NCBI GenBank assembly: GCA_003241645.1
Contig: QFOX01000075.1
Coordinates: forward strand, 1 to 8,708
DNA length: 8,708 bases
Source: Azospirillum brasilense
GTDB taxonomy: Bacteria; Pseudomonadota; Alphaproteobacteria; Rickettsiales; UBA3002
Direction of reading: 5' to 3'
Made by a program: the position numbers and the translations under genes. Below, piece after piece: positions 1 to 6,798 of this stretch; within the stretch, counting starts at the first letter, position 1, and every line of letters begins with the position of its first letter. The notes under the pieces were generated by a model. That model was given only the letters and a program-made list of their open reading frames with translations. It was not told where the DNA came from and did not search any database.

Positions 1-151
1 AATATAAACCCCTCAAATAGCCGTTTATTAATGAGTCGCTGAAAAAGGTTGCATCCACCATCCGGCATCAGCATAGTCTTGTTCAAGGGTGCTTCCACGT
101 CGCCCGGCAGATAAGAAACAAAAGCAGCTTTGCTGCACGCAAGTAGGGTTT

Positions 152-601
152 ATGCAAGAATTCTCCGTCGCTTTTGGTCGTGTTTCCCGTGCAACGTTTT
201 CGGCCAATCCTGAACTGAAGACCCATATCACCGACCTCGTCGGTCGCGCTTACTTTAACCTCCACAACACCCAGTTCAGCCACGCCGAGAACGGCTGGGC
301 GAACGCCATCGTCGCCGCGGCGCTGCAGCTTTGCATGGATAGCCGCGTGCAGAAACTCTCCACGCGCGAGCTGATCCACCTGTTCGAGAACATGATCCGC
401 ATCAGCGAAGAGCACCTGCGCGAAGCCAAGCGCCATGCGGCCATGGCCAGCAACGTGTTCTACCTGAAGGAAACCGCGCTGGATGCCGCCATGCATGAGC
501 ATGACGAGATCTCGGCCTTCCACCACGCCGCCACCACCGTCATGGGCCTTGCCCATACCGGCCGTGTGCGCACCCGCCCCAGCAACGACAGCGCCGCCTA
601 G
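152..601 (+). CDS. Uncharacterised 149-aa protein
   Basis: I do not recognise this family. The frame is open from base 89, but the ATG at 152 is the likelier start: a short AGGG lies just upstream, and the 21 residues before it (rich in K, Q, R and C) look like untranslated leader. The product is predicted mostly helical, with no signal peptide or membrane segment. Residues 19-75 hold an amphipathic, Asn/His/Ala-rich stretch; about 75-105 is a charged helix rich in Glu, Arg and Lys; the last 15 residues are polar and probably disordered. It converges on the prohead protease gene with only six bases between the two stop codons, so it occupies the place where a capsid gene would be expected if the packaging cluster were complete. 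Codon use is ordinary for the window. That it is a gene is fairly sure; its role is unknown. Confidence 0.72.
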   Translation: MQEFSVAFGRVSRATFSANPELKTHITDLVGRAYFNLHNTQFSHAENGWANAIVAAALQLCMDSRVQKLSTRELIHLFENMIRISEEHLREAKRHAAMASNVFYLKETALDAAMHEHDEISAFHHAATTVMGLAHTGRVRTRPSNDSAA

Positions 602-607
602 GCCTAC

Positions 608-1153
608 CTAACGAAGCGCCGCCTGCGCCCGCGCCACGGCATGCATCAACGCGTGCATCGTGTCGGGCGTGGCGTGCTTCACCACGGTCACGTTCGCTTC
701 CGCATTCGCCGGTAGCGTCACCAGGCTGATCTCCCACAATTCAACCGCTAGCAGCGCACGCACCCCGGTTTCGGGGTCGCGTTGCGCCTGCCGCGCCTGA
801 TACCCAATGCTCAAGCCCCGAATGGCCCCGGCCTTCAGCAACGCATGCGCCTCGCGGGCTTTTTCCACTTCCATCAGCAACCTGCCCTGCACGAACAGGC
901 CGCGCGCATCCTCGAACAATTGCTCGATCACGCCGATCGGGTGCTCCCACGCATGCTGCCACAACAACTGCACCGGGCTGGCGCGATCGCGCAGCGTATC
1001 GCGGAACGCACCGGCACGCACCACGTCGCGCTGGTTGTCCACCACGTCGAACACGCTGGCGTAGCCTGCGAAGCGCCCCGCCTCGCTGATGGATTTGATC
1101 TCCATCACGCCACCATGCTGGCGCACGGGCGTTTGTGTTTTCACCTGCTTCAT
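608..1153 (-). CDS. HK97-family phage prohead protease
   Basis: This is a serine protease of the HK97 prohead protease family (peptidase family S78), which matures phage or GTA heads by cleaving the capsid scaffold. It is 181 aa, normal for the family. Visible landmarks: the N-terminal strand with GRFAGYASVFDVVDNQRD (residues 27-43), LLWQHAWEHPIG (63-74) with the likely catalytic His67, IRGLSIGY (111-118) with the likely nucleophile Ser115, and VELWEISLVTLPAN (137-150), a typical closing strand. The start codon overlaps the portal stop as ATGA, so translation is probably coupled to the portal. The oddity is what follows: no major capsid protein lies downstream, only a convergent gene on the other strand. 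Either the capsid is encoded elsewhere or the protease now works without it. Family assignment is secure; current function is uncertain. Confidence 0.95.
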   Translation of the reverse strand: MKQVKTQTPVRQHGGVMEIKSISEAGRFAGYASVFDVVDNQRDVVRAGAFRDTLRDRASPVQLLWQHAWEHPIGVIEQLFEDARGLFVQGRLLMEVEKAREAHALLKAGAIRGLSIGYQARQAQRDPETGVRALLAVELWEISLVTLPANAEANVTVVKHATPDTMHALMHAVARAQAALR

Positions 1154-2349
1154 GCGGCATCTCCCAGCCCCAGAAGGCGGCGCTTTTCTTCAGCGCTCAG
1201 GAAATCCGCACGGGCAATGCGCTCCCAATATGCGTCACGCTTCGCCGCCAGCGCCGGGATCGCATCCGTATCCGCCTGCAACGTCAGCCCAAGCCCGAAC
1301 ATGGGCGCCAGCCAGTTATTCAGCGCATCGGTGAATTGCTCCACCAGCGGCAACACGGTCTGCTCCCACAAAGCAAGCCGCGCTTCCTGCAGGTTCGCAT
1401 AGGTATTATCGCCGGGAATGCCCAGCAATTGCGGCGGCACCCCGAACGCCAGTGCCACGTCGCGCGCGCTGGAATGCTTGATCTGCACGAAATCCATATC
1501 CCGCGGACTGTGGCTCATTTCTTTCCACTCAAGCCCCCCCTCCAGCAGCAGCGGCCTGCCCGCATTCGCCGCGCCGGCGAACTGCTCATCCAGCTGTTGC
1601 CGCAACCGGCTGAACTGCACCTCGCTCAGGCTGGTGGGCTGGCCATCGGCCGCTTTCACCATCAATGCCCCGGTCGGGCGCGCCCCGTTCTGCAGCAGCG
1701 ACTGGTTCCACGCCGCGCACTGGTTATGCTGGTCAATACTATACGCCGCCGCCTCCATGGGCGACATGCCATACCAGTCATCCAGCGGGTGCATGGCCTT
1801 CACATGCAGCACGCGCGACTGGCCGCTGATCGCATCCACCGGCATATCCACCGCGCGCTGGTCAATGCTGTAACGGTACGCTTTGGGAATGCCACCATGC
1901 CCCGGCACGATCGCCACGCGGTCCGGGCGCAGCACGTGCAGCTCCAGCGGCGCTTCGCCGCGCGGCCCCACCGCATGCAGGAACGCATTTCCCGCGATCA
2001 GCCGGTGGGTGAACAGCTGTTCGCACAGCTCGGTGCTGCCTTGCAGCGGGTTGGGGCGGTCCAGCAGGTCCAGCAGCGCGTGCTGTTCCAGAAAGCGGCT
2101 GCCGCCGCGGCGTTTTTCGCTCAGTTTCCACGGCACGCTTGCCGCAGCACTGGCCACCATGGCGATGCAGCGATGCGCAATGACATTGCGGCGATAGCCT
2201 TCGTCGGCGAATTTGGCGTAATCACGGCGCATCCACACCGGCTGGCCAAGCGGCACCATAAATGCCGAACTTGCGGGATAATGTTTTACTTCCGCCGCCT
2301 GCGGTGCAGGCAGCACCGCGCGACGCGGCCATGCAAACCAGCGCGCCAT
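1150..2349 (-). CDS. HK97-type phage portal protein
   Basis: This is a portal protein, the dodecameric ring at the head vertex through which terminase pumps DNA. The chosen start (MARWFAW) gives 399 aa, close to the usual length of HK97-type and GTA portals. The frame stays open another 20 codons upstream to 2409, but that extension is not portal-like. Landmarks: an N-terminal YRRNVIAHRCIAMVA segment (52-66), WYGMSPMEAA (192-201), FGVPPQLLG (302-310) followed by the Asn-Tyr-Asn/Glu-Ala stretch of the family (315-323), and a C-terminal ADFLSAEEKRRLLGL (381-395), an ending typical of alphaproteobacterial portals. It overlaps the protease start by four bases and lies 121 bases after the preceding gene's stop. 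A GGA before the ATG is only a weak ribosome site. A -10-like TAGAAT lies on the minus strand at 2408-2413, without a convincing -35. The gene appears intact. Confidence 0.95.
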   Translation of the reverse strand: MARWFAWPRRAVLPAPQAAEVKHYPASSAFMVPLGQPVWMRRDYAKFADEGYRRNVIAHRCIAMVASAAASVPWKLSEKRRGGSRFLEQHALLDLLDRPNPLQGSTELCEQLFTHRLIAGNAFLHAVGPRGEAPLELHVLRPDRVAIVPGHGGIPKAYRYSIDQRAVDMPVDAISGQSRVLHVKAMHPLDDWYGMSPMEAAAYSIDQHNQCAAWNQSLLQNGARPTGALMVKAADGQPTSLSEVQFSRLRQQLDEQFAGAANAGRPLLLEGGLEWKEMSHSPRDMDFVQIKHSSARDVALAFGVPPQLLGIPGDNTYANLQEARLALWEQTVLPLVEQFTDALNNWLAPMFGLGLTLQADTDAIPALAAKRDAYWERIARADFLSAEEKRRLLGLGDAA

Positions 2350-2470
2350 AGAACATCCATTGCTAAGGGTGAGTGCGAATGGAGGCGGCATCAGCCACAC
2401 GAATTCCATTCTACATTTACCGTTCTACGCGCGGTGGCGCATGCCCGGAAGGGGGGAACCGAAAAAAATT

Positions 2471-2914
2471 TTAGCGCTGGGTCGCGCGGGCTACGTCCTG
2501 CACCGCGCCATCATACTGCGCTGCTGCGGCGATCACAGTGGCATCGGGCGTTTGCAACTGCCCGTTCGGGGTCGTCTGGAGTTCGATTTTTTGTGCCGCC
2601 AGCGCCTGGCCGTTCGGCGCGGCACTGTTCTGTGCATCGTTGCGCGCATTCTCTTCTGCGGTACTGCGCAACGAACTGTAGAACGCGATCGATCCGCTGA
2701 ACACGCCGAACACCACGGCGCTCACTTTGCGCCCCAGCCCGGCGGCGAATCTGCCTTCGCCCGCCTTGGCCAGTACGCGGCCAGCCGCCGCACCGATCAG
2801 GCCAAACACCGCCCCGCTAAGGATGGCCTGGCCCAAATTGCCGCTATCGATGCGCACCGTCGCTTGTCCGTCGGTCGGCGCAGGCGTCTGCACTGTTGGG
2901 TTAGTCGTGTCCAT
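2471..2914 (-). CDS. Small predicted membrane protein between TerL and portal
   Basis: The product is 147 aa from the ATG at 2914; a TTG at 2935 in the same frame would add seven residues. I do not recognise the family. Residues 1-25 are polar (Thr/Pro/Gln). Two Gly/Ala-rich hydrophobic stretches follow, about 29-47 and 64-82, separated by a basic, Gly-rich loop (RVLAKAGEGRF...GRK), so a two-pass membrane protein with cytoplasmic loop is plausible. The remaining 65 residues are polar, Gln/Ala/Asn-rich and soluble. It sits 53 bases after terL and 121 before the portal. An extended -10 element just upstream (2922-2930) supports the ATG start and its own promoter, so it may be a separate unit inserted in the packaging run. 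It could be a host protein or an accessory phage membrane protein; nothing in it decides between these. Confidence 0.72.
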   Translation of the reverse strand: MDTTNPTVQTPAPTDGQATVRIDSGNLGQAILSGAVFGLIGAAAGRVLAKAGEGRFAAGLGRKVSAVVFGVFSGSIAFYSSLRSTAEENARNDAQNSAAPNGQALAAQKIELQTTPNGQLQTPDATVIAAAAQYDGAVQDVARATQR

Positions 2915-2921
2915 TCTGCGT

Positions 2922-2930
2922 AGAATACCA
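2922..2930 (-). promoter_or_regulatory. Extended -10 element, possible leaderless start
   Basis: On the minus strand TGG-TATTCT ends seven bases before the ATG at 2914. This is an extended -10 (TGn plus hexamer) with no good -35 at 16-18 bases. Transcription would begin at or one base before the A of the start codon. No Shine-Dalgarno precedes that ATG, which fits a leaderless message. Confidence 0.4.
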
Positions 2931-2967
2931 CGCAACGAACATACGGACTGTGAAGATTCTGTGACAG

Positions 2968-4380
2968 CTAAACCCTTCGTATAAAAGGTTTTGCATGCAA
3001 TTGCTGGCCGCGGACCCAGTTCAAATACTGGCTCAGCGCATCCACCATATCGTCATGCGCCGCGTCGGGAAATCCCAGCAGTTGCTTCTGGAAATCCGCC
3101 AGCCATGGTGCATCCGCTGGCAGCTTCACCTTTCCCGCTTCCAGCATGGGGCTCACCCGCAGCAGCCGCGCCTGTTTGTCGCCCTGCGGCTGCTGGGCGA
3201 TCCACGGCCAGTCCGATTCATGCCGCAGGTCCTGCAACAGCGACTGGCCGCTGGCCTTGTCTTCCACCAGAATGGCCTCCGGCGCGTAGCGTTCGGCCTG
3301 CGCCAGCATGAACCGCTTCAGCGCGGGGTATTCCATGCGCACCTCCTGCACGTCGCGCACGTAATGCACCCCGTCCAGTTCCTGCATGGTCAGGCACACG
3401 CTGGCATCGTGCTGCGCGCCTGCTTTAATGCCCGTATCCCAGCTTTGCACCGTGCGCCCGCCTTGGGGCAGCTGCGTATAGCGCGGCAGCCACGTGGACG
3501 GAATCACCTGCCCCGCCTGCGCAACGGGTGCCTGCTGGTACTGCGCGGCGTAGTTCAGGCTTCCCAGCTCGGTCGCGGTGCGTGCCAGCAAGGCAGCAGG
3601 CTCGCGCGCGGCGTGCAGCACTTCGCCCGCTTCACGCACATACTGCCAATCCCCGCACTGAATTTGCGTGCGCGTGGGCGCGGTCGCGGGCAGGCAGAGA
3701 TGCTCCCACCCGCCCTTTTCCAGCAGATAACCCGATAGGTCCTGCGCGTGCAGCCGCTGCATCACCACCACGATCGCACCACGCTGCTTATCGTCCAGCC
3801 GTGTGGCGAAACTATGGTCGAACCATGCATTCGCCGCGTCGCGCTGCGTGCGGTGGTTGGCCTGCAGCGGGTTCAGCGGGTCATCCACGATCAGCACAGT
3901 GCCCCCCTCACCCACCGCCGCCCCACCGACCGATACGGCAAGCCGGTGCCCGCGCTTAGTGGTCACGAAACGCTCTTTCTCGTTCTGGTCGTCGCTCAAC
4001 CGCGTTTCAGGGAACACGCGCTGATACCACGCGCGCTGCATCACCAGCCGGCAATCGGTGGAATGCTTGGTGGCCAGCGACTGCGCGTAGCTCGCCGCCA
4101 TGATGCGCCGCTGCGGGTCATGCCCCAGCAGCCACGCGGGCCACGCCACCGATACCAGCGTCGATTTCATCATGCGTGGCGGCAGGTTGATGATCAGCCG
4201 CGTGATATCCCCGCGCGCGCAGGCATGCAGGTGCGCGGCCATCGCGTCGATATGCCAGTTATGCAGGTAATGCACGCCCGGCGAAACACTCGCCACCACC
4301 CGCCGGAAGAACAGGTCAAAGCGGCTGCGGCAGGCCTCATCCAGCGCACGCTGCCAATGGGTTGGACTGGGTAATGTCAT
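2968..4380 (-). CDS. terL: Phage terminase large subunit (TerL)
   Basis: TerL is the ATP-driven motor and nuclease that packages DNA into a prohead. From the ATG at 4380 the product is 470 aa, a full-length two-domain protein. The frame is open far upstream, but the alignable start is MTLPSP; a TTG one codon earlier at 4383 has a better placed AGAAGGG and is an alternative. ATPase landmarks: INLPPRMMKST (64-74), a Walker A of the PPR-x-x-K-S type, and TVLIVDDPL (161-169), the Walker B with its acidic pair. Nuclease landmarks: SWDTG (313-317, Asp315), LVEDKASG (371-378, Glu373/Asp374) and HDDMVDA (442-448), the three acidic clusters of the RNase H-like fold. This is not the GGRGAGKT Walker A that I recall for the Rhodobacter GTA terminase. 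It is divergent from the gene at 4426. No active-site loss is visible. Confidence 0.96.
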   Translation of the reverse strand: MTLPSPTHWQRALDEACRSRFDLFFRRVVASVSPGVHYLHNWHIDAMAAHLHACARGDITRLIINLPPRMMKSTLVSVAWPAWLLGHDPQRRIMAASYAQSLATKHSTDCRLVMQRAWYQRVFPETRLSDDQNEKERFVTTKRGHRLAVSVGGAAVGEGGTVLIVDDPLNPLQANHRTQRDAANAWFDHSFATRLDDKQRGAIVVVMQRLHAQDLSGYLLEKGGWEHLCLPATAPTRTQIQCGDWQYVREAGEVLHAAREPAALLARTATELGSLNYAAQYQQAPVAQAGQVIPSTWLPRYTQLPQGGRTVQSWDTGIKAGAQHDASVCLTMQELDGVHYVRDVQEVRMEYPALKRFMLAQAERYAPEAILVEDKASGQSLLQDLRHESDWPWIAQQPQGDKQARLLRVSPMLEAGKVKLPADAPWLADFQKQLLGFPDAAHDDMVDALSQYLNWVRGQQLHAKPFIRRV

Positions 4381-4409
4381 CAAACCGTCATCCCTTCTGA
4401 AATGGTTTT

Positions 4410-4418
4410 TGCTACACT
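4410..4418 (+). promoter_or_regulatory. Extended -10 element, possible leaderless start
   Basis: TGC-TACACT ends seven bases before the ATG at 4426, so the predicted first base of the RNA falls at or beside the start codon. No convincing -35 lies 16-18 bases upstream, and the TGn extension would compensate. A GGGG stretch sits only two bases from the ATG, too close to act as a normal ribosome site. The element lies in the 45-base gap shared with divergent terL. Confidence 0.38.
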
Positions 4419-4425
4419 TGGGGTC

Positions 4426-5130
4426 ATGAACACACGCGCCCGGAACATTCCGCCCATCAGCCTGCCCGGTGTCACCGGTGGCCAGCATGTGGCCAGCGGT
4501 CAGGCCGATCACGGGCTCGGCCGTAAGCAGGATTTTCTGGACACGCTCGCCGCCAAAGCGGTGGAACAAGGTCTGGACCCCGCCACCGTGCTGCCGCAGA
4601 ACGCAAAGCCCGAGGCGGAAAGCGAAGGCGGTGCCGCCAGCAACGCCATCGACATTCCGGTGCATAAACTGCTGCTCGAGCGGTGGGACCACGCCCTCGC
4701 CAGCTTCTACAGCACCGACGACCCGGCCAAACGCGAGGCGCAGGAACTGGCCGAAAAAGTCGTGCGCGATACGCTGCGCGAACTGGTCGCGCCGGAAGCG
4801 ATCCTGTTCGTGCCGCCCGATGAATTCACCCGCGTGCGCCTTGAACTCACCAAGCTGGCCGAAGAGATGATCAAAGAGGCGCAAGGCCTTGCGCACAAGC
4901 ATTGCAAAAAGCTGCCCGTGAACGAAGAAACCCTCAAGCGTGGCCTGCGCCGCGACCTCACCGGCCGCAAGTTCCGCGACCGCCACAACGCGCTGTTCCA
5001 CTACCCCGGCATCCAGCAATGCGCCCCGGAAACCGGCATTGCGCCCGTTGCCGCCATCGATGGCAAGTATGGCAGTATTGGCGCAGAGCATGGGCGTTAT
5101 CGCGCCACATCGGCCGTCGGGCCGTCGTAA
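4426..5130 (+). CDS. Uncharacterised 234-aa helical protein, divergent from terL
   Basis: I do not recognise this protein. The ATG at 4426 (MNTRARN) is preferred to the one at 4402 because a promoter-like element covers the earlier one. Residues 1-75 are polar and Gly/Ala/Pro-rich, likely disordered apart from one short helix (KQDFLDTLAAKAVEQG). Residues about 80-175 are strongly helical and charged: a WDHALASFY segment, a helix rich in Glu/Lys/Arg, then LFVPPDEF and a long LTKLAEEMIKEAQGLAHKH helix. A basic stretch (KRGLRRDLTGRKFRDRHN, about 180-200) could bind nucleic acid. The last 35 residues are Gly/Ala/Pro-rich. No signal peptide or membrane segment. It shares a 45-base divergent gap with terL, so regulation may be linked. 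Coding is supported by length, start context and absence of a better frame. Confidence 0.72.
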   Translation: MNTRARNIPPISLPGVTGGQHVASGQADHGLGRKQDFLDTLAAKAVEQGLDPATVLPQNAKPEAESEGGAASNAIDIPVHKLLLERWDHALASFYSTDDPAKREAQELAEKVVRDTLRELVAPEAILFVPPDEFTRVRLELTKLAEEMIKEAQGLAHKHCKKLPVNEETLKRGLRRDLTGRKFRDRHNALFHYPGIQQCAPETGIAPVAAIDGKYGSIGAEHGRYRATSAVGPS

Positions 5131-5133
5131 CGC

Positions 5134-5161
5134 TTGCATCTCCGGGCCGCATCATTATGCT
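5134..5161 (+). promoter_or_regulatory. Candidate sigma70-type promoter for the 5199 gene
   Basis: TTGCAT (5134-5139) and TATGCT (5156-5161) are 16 bases apart and lie just after the preceding stop. The predicted start near 5168 gives a leader of about 30 bases that is C-rich (5181-5198) and lacks any Shine-Dalgarno. Match to consensus is moderate, so this is a weak call. Confidence 0.3.
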
Positions 5162-5198
5162 TATGAAAACAAACCAATAGCCCCCCGAGCCCCCGCGC

Positions 5199-5471
5199 AT
5201 GGACGAAACACGCCGCTCTTTCGTTGATCAGATCATTGCCAAAAAAGGGCACCTGATCCACAAGCTGAAAGCCAAGGACACCACTGGTCGCTGGGCCTAT
5301 TATTTCGTGCTGGTCGAAGCGCCGCGTGAGGCTGCTTTCCTCAAATCCATCGAGGGTGACGGCACCGTGGACCTTGAGGAATACGGCAAGGTCATCGCCT
5401 CGTGCTACGGCGAAGAACCCAGTCAGGAAGTGAAAGACTACCTCAAAGAAAAATACGGCTTCGAGGTTTAG
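5199..5471 (+). CDS. Uncharacterised 90-aa soluble protein
   Basis: This is a compact, charged protein with no signal or membrane segment. I cannot name its family, though it has the look of a conserved small alphaproteobacterial protein. An N-terminal helix (DETRRSFVDQIIAKKG) leads into KLKAKDTTGRWAYYFVLVEAP (about 22-42), which reads as a beta-strand with aromatic residues. A helix (REAAFLKSIE), an acidic turn (GDGTVDLEEYG), a CYGEEP loop with the only cysteine, and a final helix (VKDYLKEKYGFEV) follow. The fold is probably alpha/beta. The ATG at 5199 is the only sensible start, yet it has no Shine-Dalgarno: the 18 bases before it are nearly all C and G. It lies 68 bases after the previous gene and 57 before the next start, so the three plus-strand genes could be partly co-transcribed. 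Confidence 0.8.
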   Translation: MDETRRSFVDQIIAKKGHLIHKLKAKDTTGRWAYYFVLVEAPREAAFLKSIEGDGTVDLEEYGKVIASCYGEEPSQEVKDYLKEKYGFEV

Positions 5472-5513
5472 TCTTGCCTTGCCGTGATTGCCCTTCAATC
5501 ATGGCCCCATCTG

Positions 5514-5522
5514 TGGTATGGT
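5514..5522 (+). promoter_or_regulatory. Extended -10 element, possible leaderless start
   Basis: TGG-TATGGT ends six bases before the ATG at 5529, so the A of the start codon is exactly where the first transcribed base is expected. A weak -35-like TTCAAT sits 17 bases upstream (5494-5499). No Shine-Dalgarno is present. It resembles the elements before the genes at 2914 (minus) and 4426. Confidence 0.42.
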
Positions 5523-5528
5523 TTGCGA

Positions 5529-6287
5529 ATGGTTGCTACTAGCGCGCAATATAATTTCACCAGCGTGATCGAGGAATTCCTTGCGTTGAAAGCCATGGAA
5601 GGCCCCCATGGCGAAGCACTGCGCCAGCAGGTGCGCGAACGGGCGCAGGCATTGTTCTCCCATCCGGACGTGCGCTACATGCCCGCCTTCAAGCTGCTCG
5701 ACCTGCTTGCCGAAATGGTCAACCTCGCCACTGCCATCAGCGATGAGGGACAACTGCGCCGCACGGAAGCCACTGCCCTGCTCAACTCACACATCAGCGA
5801 CCACGCGCCGCTGGTGATCGATTTCCTGCTCGAGGCCGCGGTCGAACGCGCACGCTACGCGCCCATGATGCTCGCGCCCACCAGCGCCGACGGGCTGGCC
5901 TACCGCAACCTGCTTCTGCAAAAACGCTGGGAAGCCATGCTCACCGCCCATCAGCAGCTCGTGCCCTTACCCGCGCCATGGGTCCAGTCGGTCAGCGCCG
6001 TGGTGGCAAGCGCCATTCAGGCACCAACCTTCGCCCATTACCGCATTGGCCCGTTGCTGCAGCTTTTTGCTGAAATGCTCAGCCAGGCCCGCCAGTTGCA
6101 TGAAACGGCCACCCCGGTCGAGCAATTGGAAAAGCGCATTGGGCCGCAAAGCGCGCTATGGAAGCGCTACATCCTGAAAGCCGCGCGTTACCGCGAACGC
6201 GAAGAAAGCACCGCGCATGAAGGTGCACTGCCCGCGCAAGCGCGCATGCCGGGCGTCACCTTGCCGGCGAAGCATTCGCTGCACTAG
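5529..6287 (+). CDS. Uncharacterised 252-aa all-helical protein
   Basis: I do not recognise this protein. The frame opens at 5484, but the ATG at 5529 fits the upstream -10 element, and the intervening 15 residues are unlike the rest. The sequence reads as helices throughout: 5-35, 43-75 (RYMPAFKLLDLLAEMVNLATA), 80-115 (ending in FLLEAAVERARYAPMML), 122-145, 150-170 and 175-200, with a basic segment (LWKRYILKAARYRERE, about 212-227) and a polar tail. There are no transmembrane stretches, repeats or catalytic motifs that I can identify. Leu, Ala and Gln dominate, as in adaptor or scaffold proteins, but that is only an impression. Its last 32 bases overlap, on the opposite strand, the 3' end of the gene at 6256-6663, so the two transcripts would be complementary there. 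Confidence 0.74.
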   Translation: MVATSAQYNFTSVIEEFLALKAMEGPHGEALRQQVRERAQALFSHPDVRYMPAFKLLDLLAEMVNLATAISDEGQLRRTEATALLNSHISDHAPLVIDFLLEAAVERARYAPMMLAPTSADGLAYRNLLLQKRWEAMLTAHQQLVPLPAPWVQSVSAVVASAIQAPTFAHYRIGPLLQLFAEMLSQARQLHETATPVEQLEKRIGPQSALWKRYILKAARYREREESTAHEGALPAQARMPGVTLPAKHSLH

Positions 6288-6663
6288 CATCCGCCAGCCA
6301 GGCACGCAGTAATTTCATTTCCTCATCGTCCATCATCGCGGCGTCCGAAATGCTGGGCACAGGCTGCCCATGCTGCAATTCCGCCAGCAGTTGCACCAGC
6401 TTCTGCAGGTTCACCACCGCGCTGTCCTTCGCGCCGAACAGGCGCAGCCATTGTTCACTGCGCTCCGGCTCATCGGATTGGATCTCGCGCTCCATCACAT
6501 GCAGCAGCACCTCCACCAGTTGGCGCGTGCGCAGCCACACATCGTCATGCGGTTGCTCATTCTTCGTTTTGCGCGATCGCCGCTTGGCGGCCGCGGCGCG
6601 GGGCGTGGGTTTTCTCGTCACCACAGGCGTCTCACTCGTTGGGGGGAACGCTGCCGGCAGCAT
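6256..6663 (-). CDS. Small basic/helical protein, candidate small terminase
   Basis: The product is 135 aa. Residues 1-38 are Pro/Thr/Ala then strongly basic (KRRSRKTKN), likely a flexible nucleic-acid-binding tail. Residues about 41-63 form an amphipathic helix (VWLRTRQLVEVLLHVMERE), followed by an acidic turn (QSDEPERS) and a second helix pair with WLRLFGAKDSAVVNLQKLVQLLAEL (about 72-96). The last 35 residues are acidic, with MMDDEEMKLLRAWLAD. Short proteins of this shape, with two helices around a GAKDS-like turn, are found near terminases in alphaproteobacterial phage and GTA clusters, and a small terminase role fits. That is inference: no helix-turn-helix is plain, and terL lies 1.9 kb away behind three opposite-strand genes. 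Its 3' end overlaps the preceding plus-strand gene by 32 bases. The ATG at 6663 has only a weak ribosome site. Confidence 0.62.
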   Translation of the reverse strand: MLPAAFPPTSETPVVTRKPTPRAAAAKRRSRKTKNEQPHDDVWLRTRQLVEVLLHVMEREIQSDEPERSEQWLRLFGAKDSAVVNLQKLVQLLAELQHGQPVPSISDAAMMDDEEMKLLRAWLADASAANASPAR

Positions 6664-6798
6664 TGGCAGACTACCATTTCAGCCTGTCACGCCCTGCCAG
6701 CACCGGGAAGCGGGCGCGCCAAAAAATTATTAAGTTGCCGGTTGAGCGATACTGAATTAACACAACCAAAGATTGTTAACCCGGTTGTATCCTCGTGT

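Noticed and set aside
124..136. GCAGC-TTT-GCTGC hairpin, with a T-run on the minus strand
   Set aside because: Only five pairs with a three-base loop; too weak to call a terminator for the minus-strand operon.
590..624. Ten-base direct repeat AGCGCCGCCT at 590-599 and 615-624, around the convergent stops
   Set aside because: Both copies fall in Ala-rich GC-rich coding ends and are easily explained by composition; not evidence for a deletion scar or att site.
1135..2700. A 521-codon plus-strand open frame opposite the portal gene
   Set aside because: It is antisense to a clear portal protein, and its product is Arg/His/Gln-rich low-complexity sequence typical of a GC-rich shadow frame.
4381..5139. 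Upstream extension of the terL frame to 5139
   Set aside because: The extra 253 residues lie antisense to the 4426 gene and have no terminase character; TerL starts at 4380 (or the TTG at 4383).
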